The notes: generated by a model not told the origin, from the letters alone. 64,000 nt of DNA from an uncultured Colwellia sp. (GCA_913062815.1 CAJXWZ010000027.1:1-64000), one strand, 5' to 3'; numbered from the stretch's first letter, positions 1 through 9,585 are shown. A program made the numbers and translations.

Positions 1-165
1 TGTCAAAATATGCTCAAAGAGCGAACCCGACCAGAGATAAAGAAAAAGGACGATTAAAATGCGGCCTGAATCCAATGATCTCTTAATGTCCAACCTATGA
101 ATAGCCGTTAGTTATTCGCGCGATTAAAATCCCGCCTACAAATAACTGAATAAGAGTAACGGTTT
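1..165. other. Intergenic start of window, no gene seen
   Basis: No convincing reading frame or RNA gene. It contains two related short stretches, CGATTAAAATGCGGCCT near 52 and CGATTAAAATCCCGCCT near 121, which may be decayed repeat fragments. The dispersed repeat of the next entry follows directly. Confidence 0.5.
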
Positions 166-254
166 ACCACCGAGCCGCGATGCTTCACCGAGGGCTCTTC
201 GAGCCTACACAGAGGATTTATTGTTTTCTATGTAGTCTCGGTGATCTCTGTGGT
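166..254. repeat. Dispersed CACCGAG...CTCTGTGGT repeat, copy 1
   Basis: The unit opens with ACCACCGAGCCGCGATGC and closes with CTCGGTGATCTCTGTGGT, so its ends form an imperfect inverted repeat (ACCACCGAG against CTCTGTGGT/CTCGGTG). Three further copies lie between serB and the PilZ gene. It has no coding potential and looks like a small palindromic intergenic repeat of the REP/MITE kind. Confidence 0.7.
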
Positions 255-301
255 CAAAAATATTTAAACTAAATGAATACCTTAACAACAGCTAATGCTC
301 G

Positions 302-994
302 TTAGTGATGATTAATGGCCGACTTGGGCATTCTAAAACCTTGGCGGCTGAATCGGTTTAATCCTCTTGTCAGTAAAAAACCAATTAAACCGGCAATAAT
401 TAACAATACTCTAAAAAGAGCTTGTCTATCATGGCTTTCTTGCTCTAAAACCGCCGTTAACAGTGACTTTTCAATGGTGATGCGCAAATAGCCCTTTAAC
501 TGCTCTTGACGAATTTCCTCAATAAAAGGAGTGTACTTATCACTTTTATCAAGCGTTTTTTGTGTTTGTTCAATACCAAAAAGTGTTTTAATTGATGAGG
601 ATGAATAATTTTCATGCTTAGCTTCGAGTATCAATAAGCCTGTTGCATCATATAAATGAATGTCTCTAACAAAATCAGCTTGCGCCATGTTATTAAGGTA
701 GTTTTGTAATAAAGCGTAGCGATTTTTTTTATTCACTGGCACTGAATTTTCTTCAAGAAGTGTTGATGTACCGGCAATAGCCTGCTGCAAAAATTTATCG
801 GCCGTGTGCTTAAAGTGCTGCGTTATTATCTGCTGACTTTTTTCAACACTGGCAACCCAAATAGCCATTAAAACAACGATAAGCAAAATAGCACTAACTA
901 ATTGCAGAATCTTATTATAAATTGGCGATAATTTAGGGTATAAAGGCTGTTCTACTGGGTTCATAATAAATTTGCCTAGACTATTTATATTCAT
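302..994 (-). CDS. YtjB/Smp-like (AhpA-type) membrane protein
   Basis: Protein of 230 residues with one transmembrane helix near residues 29-49, a periplasmic-type region and a second helix near 193-209 followed by a basic tail. This two-helix architecture and the position divergent from serB match the E. coli smp (ytjB) neighbourhood, which is the main ground for the call; the molecular function of that family is poorly known. The ATG at 994 lies only 14 bases from the serB start, so the promoters of the two genes must overlap the coding regions. An in-frame ATG at 964 would give a slightly shorter product. No catalytic motif is seen. Confidence 0.7.
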   Translation of the reverse strand: MNINSLGKFIMNPVEQPLYPKLSPIYNKILQLVSAILLIVVLMAIWVASVEKSQQIITQHFKHTADKFLQQAIAGTSTLLEENSVPVNKKNRYALLQNYLNNMAQADFVRDIHLYDATGLLILEAKHENYSSSSIKTLFGIEQTQKTLDKSDKYTPFIEEIRQEQLKGYLRITIEKSLLTAVLEQESHDRQALFRVLLIIAGLIGFLLTRGLNRFSRQGFRMPKSAINHH

Positions 995-1008
995 AATAGA
1001 GAGTTAAC

Positions 1009-1040
1009 GTGTCTTTTTCTACTAAAGTGTCTTTTTCTAC
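1009..1040 (+). repeat. Short direct repeat at the serB start
   Basis: GTGTCTTTTTCTAC occurs at 1009-1022 and 1027-1040 (period 18 bases, in frame). Each copy starts with GTG, so two potential starts exist. The upstream one has the better ribosome binding site. Confidence 0.8.
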
Positions 1041-2028
1041 CAATAAATTGTCCTTATCACTTGAATCTTACTTTGCTCAGCATCAAGTTCATGACGATTT
1101 ACCTATTAGCGTCTCATTAAATAACGAAACATTAACGCTTGCAGAACAAGTGGTGCAAGTGAGCTCAAATAAAGAGCTAGTAGTTTTTTCCGATTTATCT
1201 ATTGCTAACTTAGCCGCTTTACAAACCGTTAGTCATCTTAGTATTAATGCCCTAACGGCCATTAATACTCGTAATAATCAAACGAGCTATCGCTTTAATA
1301 TCAGCTGTGATGATTTTATTGTCGCTCGCAAGTCGCTGGCCGACTTTGCACTAGAGCAAGGCATTGAAGCGGCTTTAATTGCAGATGCGCCAAGACTTAA
1401 TGAACCCGGTTTATTAGTGATGGACATGGACTCAACCACGATTGAAATTGAGTGTATTGATGAGATAGCTAAATTAGCGGGTGTTGGTGAGCAAGTGGCC
1501 GCCGTAACTGAGTTAGCCATGCAAGGTGAATTAGATTTTGCTGAAAGTTTACATCAACGCGTTGCCACGCTTAGCAATGCGCCAGAAACAATACTGGCTG
1601 ATGTCGCTAAAAACATTCCCTTAATGGCTGGTTTAGAAACCTTAATAGCAGAACTTAAAAAACACAACTGGCGCATTGCGGTTGCTTCAGGTGGTTTTAC
1701 CTATTTTGCCGATCACTTAAAGAATTTACTCAACCTAGATGCTACTTTTGCCAATGTTTTAGAAATTTCAGACGGTAAGCTCACTGGCAAGGTTTTAGGC
1801 TCAGTGGTTGATGCACAAGTAAAAGCTGATTCATTAACATTACTGGCTAAACAATATGAAATACCCGCTAAGCAAACGGTTGCCATGGGTGATGGCGCTA
1901 ATGATTTAGTGATGATGGCAGCAGCCAGTTTCGGGGTTGCTTTTCATGCCAAACCGATTGTTTTAGCGCAAGCAGATAGCGCTATTAACCAGCAAGGATT
2001 AGACTGCTTATTGCATTGGTTGGCTTAA
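1009..2028 (+). CDS. serB: Phosphoserine phosphatase SerB
   Basis: Catalyses the last step of serine synthesis, phosphoserine to serine, in the cytoplasm. The four HAD motifs are intact: DMDST with nucleophile D139 and acid D141, S227 in ASGGF, K272, and GDGAND with D295 and D299. The first ~120 residues are a variable N-terminal ACT-like region as in other gammaproteobacterial SerB proteins; 339 residues is normal for the family. The start is a GTG preceded by GAGAG at a good distance. The first 14 bases are duplicated 18 bases downstream (1009-1022 and 1027-1040), giving the repeated peptide SFST. In E. coli serB is followed directly by radA; here the PilZ gene and repeats intervene. Confidence 0.97.
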   Translation: MSFSTKVSFSTNKLSLSLESYFAQHQVHDDLPISVSLNNETLTLAEQVVQVSSNKELVVFSDLSIANLAALQTVSHLSINALTAINTRNNQTSYRFNISCDDFIVARKSLADFALEQGIEAALIADAPRLNEPGLLVMDMDSTTIEIECIDEIAKLAGVGEQVAAVTELAMQGELDFAESLHQRVATLSNAPETILADVAKNIPLMAGLETLIAELKKHNWRIAVASGGFTYFADHLKNLLNLDATFANVLEISDGKLTGKVLGSVVDAQVKADSLTLLAKQYEIPAKQTVAMGDGANDLVMMAAASFGVAFHAKPIVLAQADSAINQQGLDCLLHWLA

Positions 2029-2062
2029 TACCAATTGCACTAACTAAATAAAAGTAACAGTC

Positions 2063-2201
2063 TACCACCGAGCTACCACCGAGACGCGATGCTACTCAGA
2101 GGATTTATTATGCTCGGTGTAGTGCGCAGCAAGACCTACATGGATGTAGGTCACTTAGATTATGCATGGAGCATATAACCTGCCTCTGTGTTCTCTGTGG
2201 T
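2063..2201. repeat. Dispersed CACCGAG...CTCTGTGGT repeat, copy 2, with inserted palindrome
   Basis: This copy opens with a doubled ACCACCGAG/ACCACCGAGACGC and ends CTCTGTGTTCTCTGTGGT. Compared with copies 3 and 4 it carries an extra ~55 bases that include the perfect inverted repeat GACCTACA-TGGA-TGTAGGTC (2133-2152). This suggests one repeat inserted within another. Confidence 0.7.
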
Positions 2202-2237
2202 AGAAATATTTAATGCTGAATAAGGACGTTATTGCTC

Positions 2238-2322
2238 ACCACCGAGCCGTGATGCTATTCAGAAGGCATTATTGTTCTCGGTGTAGTATGGTGGCCTTTG
2301 TACTCTCTGTGTTCTCTGTGGT
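2238..2322. repeat. Dispersed CACCGAG...CTCTGTGGT repeat, copy 3
   Basis: Nearly identical to copy 4, which follows with a period of about 121 bases including flanks, so copies 3 and 4 probably arose by tandem duplication. It runs from ACCACCGAGCCGTGATGC to CTCTGTGTTCTCTGTGGT. Confidence 0.75.
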
Positions 2323-2358
2323 AAAAACATTTAATGCTGAATAAAGACGTTATTACTC

Positions 2359-2442
2359 ACCACCGAGCCGTGATGCTATTCAGAAGGCATTATTGTTCTC
2401 GGTGTAGTATCTGGCCTTTGTACTCTCTGTGTTCTCTGTGGT
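2359..2442. repeat. Dispersed CACCGAG...CTCTGTGGT repeat, copy 4
   Basis: Near-perfect tandem duplicate of copy 3, differing by a handful of bases. Copies 2-4 account for most of the 450-base gap between serB and the convergent PilZ gene; no gene is seen in the gap. Confidence 0.75.
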
Positions 2443-2475
2443 GAAAAATTGTAGACTAAATAAAGACCTTTTTGG

Positions 2476-4923
2476 TTAACTTTCAGTCGCTAAACCATGG
2501 CTAAGTAAAGCATCTTTGGTAACATCAAACACTTGAATAACCCCCACGACACTCCATATATCTTGCTCTATTTGTTTACCGCGATGAATAGCATAAGCGC
2601 TAATATAACTTAACTCGGTATTTAAATATTCCATATCGGGCTCATTAGTGCGGGATATCGTTAATTGTAAACAATAAAATTGTCCGCGCTTTAAAGCCTT
2701 TTTCATGAAAAACTGCCGTAGCTCAGGCGTATTTAACTCACTATCAAGTGCTACACTCACCGATTTATCAACCTTTTTCTCATTCGGGTTAACGGCGAGG
2801 TAAATTAATTGCGTAATGGGATCTTCATTGGTGAGCAAGGTTTTTAAACTCTGCTCAAGGGCGTTATTAGTCTGTAACTTTGTTAATAAGGGATAGAGAT
2901 TATAAAAACGCTGTCTATCACTTAATCGCTTCATTTGCTGCAATAATTCACTGTCACGATCATTGCTCGCTAACACTTCTATTTTGTAGCGACTACCACT
3001 GGTTTGTACTACCAGTGTTGGTATTTTCATGTTTTTTACATAACAAGTGCGTAAGGCTGCTGATAAGCCGGGCGTTAGCATGGCATATTCATCGGTGGTT
3101 AATTTATCGCGGTTTTTATTAATCAATAACTTAAAGAATGCTCTGCCAATATGTTGATGCTCTTTAACGTGAACTCGCAAGTTAATAATGGTTTTCTTTT
3201 TATTAATGCGCACCACTTCATAAGGTAGCTGTTTAAGATCAAACGCTGAGGTTATTTTTTGTAAGTTGGGGAAAGTGAGATAAACAATATCGCCCATCGA
3301 CAACACAGCATCGCTATCTAACTGAATTTTTAAACCTGACACTGAAAAGTCTTGTGACTTACCCGTCCACTTAACTTTTTCACATTCAACAACAGCCTCG
3401 GTATGATAAATAAAACGTAGCTCTTGGCGTTGATTTTTATAACTAATACCTAATTCATCAACCACCAGTGGTTTTTTCAAACGCTTATGACCATATAGCT
3501 TCAGCTTGGTGGTATCAATTTTTTCAGAGGAGACTTGTTGATACTGTTCGACAAAACTTAGTTGGGTGACATCACTGGCCACAATAATATTGGGCAAAGG
3601 CGCTAAGCACGATTTAACTTCATCAGAGGGCGGTAAATTGATGTACTGGTTTTTTATCGTTTGAGTATTAGCAACCGTAAAAGGCGCGTAGGCGCTATTT
3701 TCATCGATACCAAGGCAAGTTAGCTCGGTAATAGCAAAAGAAGCCTTGTTAGCCGCAAAAGTTAAAAACGCGCTAAAAAAAGCATCATTTTTAGGTAATT
3801 GCTGTTCATCAAGACTGTAAAAAAAGCTCTTCCCTTGGTGTTGATGAATAAAACTGTACACTAGCAGTGATTTTTGCTGAGTTTTTTGTGCTTTTAAACG
3901 CGCTAAACGCTCTTCACTTAACAAGCAATGTAAGGTCGAATGTCCCGCTTCGTCTTGCCAATACTGAAAAACAGCCTGATTATTATTCGTTGTTAAGGCG
4001 TAACGTGGTATGAGTTTTTTTGACTCTTGTATGACAAAAACGGGCAATTCATTAATTTTAGGCAAAATATATTGTTCATAACTTCTTGCCTGTAACGCCT
4101 TAATAGTATTATCAAGATTAACCTTGTAACGACGCTTATTTCCTTGAATATAGGCATGCAAAAATCGCTTAAAGGCATCTTTTTCTGGCGCATCAATACG
4201 CTGACAACCAAGCAGTTGTGTGTCACCATCTTGGTGACTATTTTTAACTTGAAAAGTAAAAACATCACTACTGCCAAACTGAAACTCTTGCTCTAAGCCA
4301 GTAAACTTTATGCTTATCATGTCACCAATGGCGAGTAACGACTGCTCAGTAACACGAAATTTACAACCATTGACACTGAGATCTGAACTCGTTGCCGGGA
4401 TTTGCTGATTGTTTTCAAGGGTGATTATTAGATTAATAGCAAAATTCATTCGCTCTTCAATACGATCAAAATAATCAGCAAATTGGTATAATTTTGCCGG
4501 GCACTGCAGTTTTTCTGGAGCTTTTTTTATCGTTTCAACCGCAGGCTGTTTTATACCCGCTTGTTCTTTTTGATAAATGACTCTAAAATTATTTTCAGTA
4601 TTTTTAACGGCTTCATAGACGCCAAAGGTATAAGCACCATAAAGCTCAACATTTTCTTCAAACGCTTTAATGGCAACACTGTCTAAAAAATGATTCTGCC
4701 CTTGGTGTTCATAAACGTTACAGTTGCCATCCACTAAACCACGCAAGTCGATAGAGCGGGTACAAGCAGTGGCTAAACGCTTTAATTCCATCTTTAACAA
4801 GAAAGACTCGGTTTTAGCAAGTTTGTTAGTGTTTGCTGAAAATTTTTCAGCAAAATTACTTTTATTCACTTGCCCGCGAAAACTGTTTATCAAGGTTTGA
4901 TGTTTAGAGAAGTCTGTATTCAT
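2476..4923 (-). CDS. Protein with two PilZ (cyclic-di-GMP binding) domains
   Basis: Cytoplasmic protein of 815 residues without signal peptide or membrane helix. Two PilZ signatures are visible: RIEER (154-158) followed by DLSVNG (181-186), and RQELR (499-503) followed by DFSVSG (525-530). Both fit the RxxxR plus (D/N)xSxxG pattern that binds cyclic di-GMP, so both domains could be ligand-competent. The segments between and after them are unlike any enzyme I recognise. Related long PilZ proteins sit beside serB/radA in other Alteromonadales (from memory). It is transcribed alone, divergent from radA. A role as a c-di-GMP effector for surface behaviour is inferred from the domain only. Confidence 0.88.
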   Translation of the reverse strand: MNTDFSKHQTLINSFRGQVNKSNFAEKFSANTNKLAKTESFLLKMELKRLATACTRSIDLRGLVDGNCNVYEHQGQNHFLDSVAIKAFEENVELYGAYTFGVYEAVKNTENNFRVIYQKEQAGIKQPAVETIKKAPEKLQCPAKLYQFADYFDRIEERMNFAINLIITLENNQQIPATSSDLSVNGCKFRVTEQSLLAIGDMISIKFTGLEQEFQFGSSDVFTFQVKNSHQDGDTQLLGCQRIDAPEKDAFKRFLHAYIQGNKRRYKVNLDNTIKALQARSYEQYILPKINELPVFVIQESKKLIPRYALTTNNNQAVFQYWQDEAGHSTLHCLLSEERLARLKAQKTQQKSLLVYSFIHQHQGKSFFYSLDEQQLPKNDAFFSAFLTFAANKASFAITELTCLGIDENSAYAPFTVANTQTIKNQYINLPPSDEVKSCLAPLPNIIVASDVTQLSFVEQYQQVSSEKIDTTKLKLYGHKRLKKPLVVDELGISYKNQRQELRFIYHTEAVVECEKVKWTGKSQDFSVSGLKIQLDSDAVLSMGDIVYLTFPNLQKITSAFDLKQLPYEVVRINKKKTIINLRVHVKEHQHIGRAFFKLLINKNRDKLTTDEYAMLTPGLSAALRTCYVKNMKIPTLVVQTSGSRYKIEVLASNDRDSELLQQMKRLSDRQRFYNLYPLLTKLQTNNALEQSLKTLLTNEDPITQLIYLAVNPNEKKVDKSVSVALDSELNTPELRQFFMKKALKRGQFYCLQLTISRTNEPDMEYLNTELSYISAYAIHRGKQIEQDIWSVVGVIQVFDVTKDALLSHGLATES

Positions 4924-5116
4924 GAATTAATCATTCTAATTACTGCTTAGCTGGTTATTTATTTGATAATGCTTAGACAAAAAACATAAAAACATTATAA
5001 TTTAATATCATAAAATAAAGCAATTATTATGCCTGTATACTCTAGCCACTTCAAAAGATAGATTTTTCGGTGGTAAAGTTATACAACGGCTAAGTCACTT
5101 TTTAACAAGGCAAAGT

Positions 5117-6487
5117 ATGACAAAAAGTAAAACGGCTTATGTGTGTACTGACTGCGGCTCTGAGTATTCACGCTGGCTAGGTCAATGCGCTGACTGTAAA
5201 GCATGGAATACCATCTCAGAATTTAGACAAGCAAAACTACCTGCCCGTGGTGGTAACTTTGCAGGGTTTGCCGGTGCAGCCCTCAATAGTGAAGTAAAAG
5301 TTCAAACCCTTGACGCTATAGACCTAACCGACTTACCACGCTTTTCTGCTGGCTTTGCTGAATTTGATCGGGTACTCGGTGGTGGTATTGTCCCCGGCAG
5401 CGCTATTTTAATTGGCGGTGAACCCGGCGCAGGTAAAAGCACCTTGTTATTACAAACCATGTGTTCATTAGCCGCGAATATGTCCGCACTATACATCACC
5501 GGAGAAGAGTCATTACAACAAGTTGCTATGCGAGCCAAGCGTTTAGGTTTGCCGACAAATAAACTCAAAATGCTCTCAGAAACCAGTGTCGAAAATATTT
5601 GCCACATAGCCATTAAAGAACAGCCTAAAATCATGGTTATTGACTCTATTCAAGTGATGCACATGAGTGACGTGCAATCAGCACCAGGCAGTGTTTCACA
5701 AGTAAGAGAAAGCGCCGCGTATTTGACGCGCTTTGCCAAGCAATATCATGTTGCTATTTTGCTGGTCGGCCATGTCACCAAAGATGGTTCATTAGCAGGG
5801 CCAAAAGTATTAGAGCATTGTATTGACTGTTCTATCATGCTTGAAGGTAGTACCGATTCACGTTATCGCACTTTACGGGGCAATAAAAACCGTTTTGGTG
5901 CAGTTAATGAGCTTGGTGTGTTTGCTATGACGGGTACTGGCTTGAAAGAAGTTAAAAACCCATCTGCTATTTTTCTTAGCCGCAGCGAAGAGCAAACTCC
6001 TGGCAGTATTGTGATGGTATTATGGGAGGGAACTCGCCCTTTACTGGTAGAGATTCAAGCCTTGGTTGATCACTCTGCGTTAGGTAACCCACGCCGTGTT
6101 GCGGTTGGTGCCGATCAAAACCGTTTGTCTATGCTGTTGGCTATTTTACATCGCCATGGCGGCTTACAGTTAAACGATCAAGACGTTTTTGTTAATGTTG
6201 TCGGCGGCGTAAAAGTCACTGAGACTAGTATTGATTTAGCCTTGATCCTTGCATTGGTTTCGAGCTTTAAAGATAATGCGCTACCACAAGATTTAGTCAT
6301 TTTTGGTGAAGTGGGTTTGTCGGGTGAAATTCGCCCCGTTCCTAGTGGCCAAGAACGCCTTAATGAAGCGGCTAAACATGGTTTTAAACGCGCTATTGTG
6401 CCTTTTAATAATATGCCAAAAGAGCCAATATCGGGCATGGAAGTTATTGGCGTAAAAAAACTCAGTGATGCTTTAGAGGTTATTTAG
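5117..6487 (+). CDS. radA: DNA repair protein RadA
   Basis: RecA-like ATPase that helps process recombination intermediates by promoting branch migration. The protein has the N-terminal four-cysteine zinc finger (C10, C13, C24, C27), Walker A at 100-109 (GGEPGAGKST), the RadA-specific KNRFG motif at 257-261 and a Lon-protease-like C-terminal domain. Its 456 residues match the family. The ATG is preceded by AACAAGGCAAAGT, which offers an AAGG binding site. The gene is complete, in contrast to the broken recA 19 kb away. Confidence 0.97.
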   Translation: MTKSKTAYVCTDCGSEYSRWLGQCADCKAWNTISEFRQAKLPARGGNFAGFAGAALNSEVKVQTLDAIDLTDLPRFSAGFAEFDRVLGGGIVPGSAILIGGEPGAGKSTLLLQTMCSLAANMSALYITGEESLQQVAMRAKRLGLPTNKLKMLSETSVENICHIAIKEQPKIMVIDSIQVMHMSDVQSAPGSVSQVRESAAYLTRFAKQYHVAILLVGHVTKDGSLAGPKVLEHCIDCSIMLEGSTDSRYRTLRGNKNRFGAVNELGVFAMTGTGLKEVKNPSAIFLSRSEEQTPGSIVMVLWEGTRPLLVEIQALVDHSALGNPRRVAVGADQNRLSMLLAILHRHGGLQLNDQDVFVNVVGGVKVTETSIDLALILALVSSFKDNALPQDLVIFGEVGLSGEIRPVPSGQERLNEAAKHGFKRAIVPFNNMPKEPISGMEVIGVKKLSDALEVI

Positions 6488-6606
6488 CATTAGCTATTGA
6501 TAATATGAGCTAACATTATGATTTATCAGCGCTACTTCACAACAAAATTTAACAAAGTGCTTGCTATTTAACACGCATTTACTATAAAGAGACTCTTCAA
6601 TTTCCT

Positions 6607-8853
6607 ATGAAAAAACTTTTAAAAAAAGCACTGCTCGCTTTCAGCTGCTCTGTGCTTATACTCAGCAATGCTAACGCCGAACAACTCTCTATTGAGCGTA
6701 TTTATAGCTCGCCATCATTAAACGGACAAACCCCAAAGTCACTAAAATTTTCTCCTGATGGTAGCCGAGTCACCTATTTACAAGGTAAAAAAGATGATCT
6801 TAACCGCTATGACTTATGGGAATATAATTTAGCCAATAAAGAAAATAAACTCTTAGTTGACTCACAAGATCTTTTCAGTGGCACAGAAACTCTTTCTGAT
6901 GAAGAAAAAGCCCGTCGAGAGCGCCAACGTGTATATGGCTTTGGCATCATAGAATATAAATTCTCTAGTGATGGCAGTGCACTATTGTTCCCACTTAATG
7001 GTGATATTTACTACTACCACTTAGCCACAAAAAGCGCCAAACGTTTAACCAAAACCGACGCCTTTGAAACCGATAGCAAGTTTTCTCCTCAAGGTAACTT
7101 TGTTTCTTTTATTCGTCAGCAAAATATTTTTATCCTTAATATTGCTAGCGGTGAAGAAACACAATTAACCCAAGACGGCGGCAGTGCTAACTCGGCCAAT
7201 AAAAATATTAAAAATGGCATGAGCGAATTTGTTGCCCAAGAAGAAATGGGCAGAATGACGGGGTATTGGTGGGCTCCCGATGAAAAACATATCGCTTTTC
7301 TACGAGTTGATGAAACCCCGGTACAAACGGTTATTCGTAATGAAATTTATGCTGAAAAAATAGAATTAATTGAGCAAAAATATCCGGCAACGGGCACAAA
7401 CAATGTCACTATTAAGTTAGCCGTAACGGATATTAAAGGCAAAAAAATACGTTTCATTGATACTGGCAAAAATACTGATATTTATATTCCTAGGGTAAAG
7501 TGGTTACCTGATAGCAAAAATTTATCTTATCAATGGCAAAGCCGCGATCAAAAAACCTTAAAGCTTAAAAGCTATAATCTAAAAAAACGCCGACAAAAAA
7601 CCTTATTAACCGAACAGTCAGCTCACTGGCTAAACCTACATCATGATTTAGTGTTTTTAAGTGATAGTAAATCATTTATTTGGGCATCAGAACGTGATGG
7701 TTTCAAACATTTATATCACTTTAGCAATAAAGGAGAGTTAATTAATCAACTCACTAAAGGTAACTGGATTGTTGATGCCATTAAGCATGTAGATGAAGAC
7801 AAAGGGGTTATTTATTTTACTGGCCGTGCTGACACGCCACTTGAGCGTCATTTATACCGCGTACCATTAACGGGTAAATCACCTGAGCATGTGGCTCGTT
7901 TAAGTAAGCGCAATGGTTTTCATAACATAAACTTTAGTAACGATAGCCAAAGTTATATTGATAGTTTTTCTAATATCGACACCCCTAAACAAGTCAGCTT
8001 ACACCAAGCGAATGGCGAGCACATTACCTGGTTAGCAGAAAATAAAGTCAATAATGACCACCCTATTAGCCCTTACTACGGTGATTTAATTCAACCAAAG
8101 TTTGGCACATTAACCTCCGATGATGGCGAAGCAACACTCTATTACAAATTGTACAAGCCTAAAAACATGGCGCCGGGTAAAAAATATCCAGTTATTGTTA
8201 ATGTTTATGGTGGCCCACATGCGCAACGCGTTAGAAACATCTGGCAAGGAGCCGACTTTACCCAATATATGCTGCAACAAGGTTATATTGTATTTCAGCT
8301 GGATAACCGCGGCTCAAACTATCGTGGCACCGCATTTGAGTTCCCTATCTATGAAAAGTTAGGGCAAGTTGAAGTTGATGACCAAGTAACGGGCGTTAAA
8401 TATCTGCACACATTACCTTTTGTTGATAAAGAGCGTATTGGCATTTATGGTCATTCTTATGGTGGTTATATGGCGCTAATGGCGCTATTTAAAGCAGGTG
8501 ATTATTTTAAAGCTGGCGTCAGTGGTGCCCCCGTAACCGACTGGTTATTATATGATACCCATTATACTGAGCGTTATTTAAACCATCCTAAAGTCAATGC
8601 TGATGGTTATGAGCAATCGAGTGTCTTTCCTTATATTACCGGTTTAAGTGGCCCTTTAATGGTTTATCATGGCATGGCCGATGATAATGTACTGTTCACT
8701 AATACCACTAAATTAATGAAAGCGTTGCAAGATAACAATAAGCAATTTGAATTAATGACCTACCCGGGTAGTAAGCACAGTATGCGGGGTAAAAAAGTAA
8801 AAGTGCATTTGAACAATACCATTATCAGCTTTTTTGATAGGCATTTTAAGTAA
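6607..8853 (+). CDS. Secreted S9 family dipeptidyl peptidase (DPP IV-like)
   Basis: Serine peptidase predicted to remove N-terminal dipeptides, usually after proline or alanine, from oligopeptides. A signal peptide (KKLLKKALLAF...SNANA) directs it to the periplasm or outside. Residues ~90-490 form the DPP IV N-terminal beta-propeller region. The C-terminal alpha/beta-hydrolase domain carries GHSYGG with S617, D692 in MADDNV and H724 in GSKHSM, a complete triad. Length (748) fits the family. It stands alone behind a ~120-base intergenic region and ends at a strong stem-loop terminator. Likely role: use of external peptides. Confidence 0.93.
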   Translation: MKKLLKKALLAFSCSVLILSNANAEQLSIERIYSSPSLNGQTPKSLKFSPDGSRVTYLQGKKDDLNRYDLWEYNLANKENKLLVDSQDLFSGTETLSDEEKARRERQRVYGFGIIEYKFSSDGSALLFPLNGDIYYYHLATKSAKRLTKTDAFETDSKFSPQGNFVSFIRQQNIFILNIASGEETQLTQDGGSANSANKNIKNGMSEFVAQEEMGRMTGYWWAPDEKHIAFLRVDETPVQTVIRNEIYAEKIELIEQKYPATGTNNVTIKLAVTDIKGKKIRFIDTGKNTDIYIPRVKWLPDSKNLSYQWQSRDQKTLKLKSYNLKKRRQKTLLTEQSAHWLNLHHDLVFLSDSKSFIWASERDGFKHLYHFSNKGELINQLTKGNWIVDAIKHVDEDKGVIYFTGRADTPLERHLYRVPLTGKSPEHVARLSKRNGFHNINFSNDSQSYIDSFSNIDTPKQVSLHQANGEHITWLAENKVNNDHPISPYYGDLIQPKFGTLTSDDGEATLYYKLYKPKNMAPGKKYPVIVNVYGGPHAQRVRNIWQGADFTQYMLQQGYIVFQLDNRGSNYRGTAFEFPIYEKLGQVEVDDQVTGVKYLHTLPFVDKERIGIYGHSYGGYMALMALFKAGDYFKAGVSGAPVTDWLLYDTHYTERYLNHPKVNADGYEQSSVFPYITGLSGPLMVYHGMADDNVLFTNTTKLMKALQDNNKQFELMTYPGSKHSMRGKKVKVHLNNTIISFFDRHFK

Positions 8854-8881
8854 ACTTAATTTGCTTGAATAGACTTGAAAG

Positions 8882-8916
8882 CGGAGTGTCATTCATGAAT
8901 GACACTCCGTTTTTTT
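8882..8916 (+). terminator. Rho-independent terminator after the S9 peptidase
   Basis: A perfect 28-base palindrome runs from 8882 to 8909 (arms CGGAGTGTCATTCA / TGAATGACACTCCG) and is followed by seven T residues on the plus strand. The minus-strand side lacks a T run of similar quality, so it mainly serves the peptidase gene. Confidence 0.92.
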
Positions 8917-8945
8917 AATCATTTTCTAAATTACTGAACATTCAC

Positions 8946-9545
8946 TTATAATGCGCGACGTCTTAATAAGATCATCATGGCGGCAATAACTAGAATGAAA
9001 GTACTTGGCTCAGGCACTGCAACGCTATTCGCTACGGTAAAGCTTGCACCTGCTGCTTGCACACCAATAAAAGAAGAACCAAATTCATCACCTACCGTGG
9101 CATTAGCAAAATTTAATGAACCTACGCCTGATTGCAATACGTTGAAATTCACCGTTGCCAACACAAATTGGCTTAATCCACTTTGCGCAAAAAACAAGTC
9201 AAAATCAAACGCCTGTGCTACTTCTTGTATAAATAAGTTTCCCGACGACGCTAAATTAGTATCTTGAAAGCTGGCAAAAAATGGGTCTGGATCAACATCA
9301 AGTTTATCACCGAAAGTAACATTATCGAATGCTAACAGTGAATCATCAAACAAGAAATTAGTATTAAAACTGGCGACAAGTTTATCAAAGCCAACCGCAT
9401 CTAATTCTATATCAGAGATAACAATATCAGCACTTAACACATCGCCAACTTGGTAATCGGTATTATCTAAATCAACACTCAATAGAGTCGCCTGAGATGA
9501 AAGTGTGACCAACGTTAGCATTAACATGGTTATTAATTTTTTCAT
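8946..9545 (-). CDS. PEP-CTERM surface protein with cohesin-like domain
   Basis: Small exported protein of 199 residues. It has a signal peptide at 1-19, a beta-rich region ~20-170 (LLSVDL..YQVGDVLSADIVI) that resembles a cohesin domain, and a classical PEP-CTERM tail: VPEP at 177-180, a hydrophobic helix and RRR. PEP-CTERM proteins are sorted by an exosortase and go to the cell surface or exopolysaccharide; no exosortase gene is in the window. It lies 88 bases downstream of the nuclease gene, on the same strand, and that nuclease ends in a dockerin. The two products are therefore candidate binding partners. The cohesin call is from sequence pattern, not from a profile search. Confidence 0.8.
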   Translation of the reverse strand: MKKLITMLMLTLVTLSSQATLLSVDLDNTDYQVGDVLSADIVISDIELDAVGFDKLVASFNTNFLFDDSLLAFDNVTFGDKLDVDPDPFFASFQDTNLASSGNLFIQEVAQAFDFDLFFAQSGLSQFVLATVNFNVLQSGVGSLNFANATVGDEFGSSFIGVQAAGASFTVANSVAVPEPSTFILVIAAMMILLRRRAL

Positions 9546-9570
9546 TATAGTTCCTAATTTTTTAGTAAAG

Positions 9571-9585
9571 ATCAGCTTACATGCC
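9571..9585 (-). promoter_or_regulatory. Possible sigma-54-like element before the PEP-CTERM gene
   Basis: Read on the minus strand this is GGCATGTAAGCTGAT, 26 bases before the PEP-CTERM start. It resembles GGCATGTAAATTGAT at 40973, upstream of the exopolysaccharide unit (13 of 15 bases). Both have GG-N10-GA rather than the canonical GG-N10-GC, so the call is tentative. Confidence 0.25.

Noticed and set aside
2880-4277. Short frames overlapping the PilZ gene
   Set aside because: Shadows of the 815-codon frame, which has two PilZ motifs in order.
8946-9545. Exosortase system in the exopolysaccharide locus, given the PEP-CTERM protein
   Set aside because: No multi-helix exosortase with its Cys/Arg/His triad was found among the window's genes; only the substrate protein is present.
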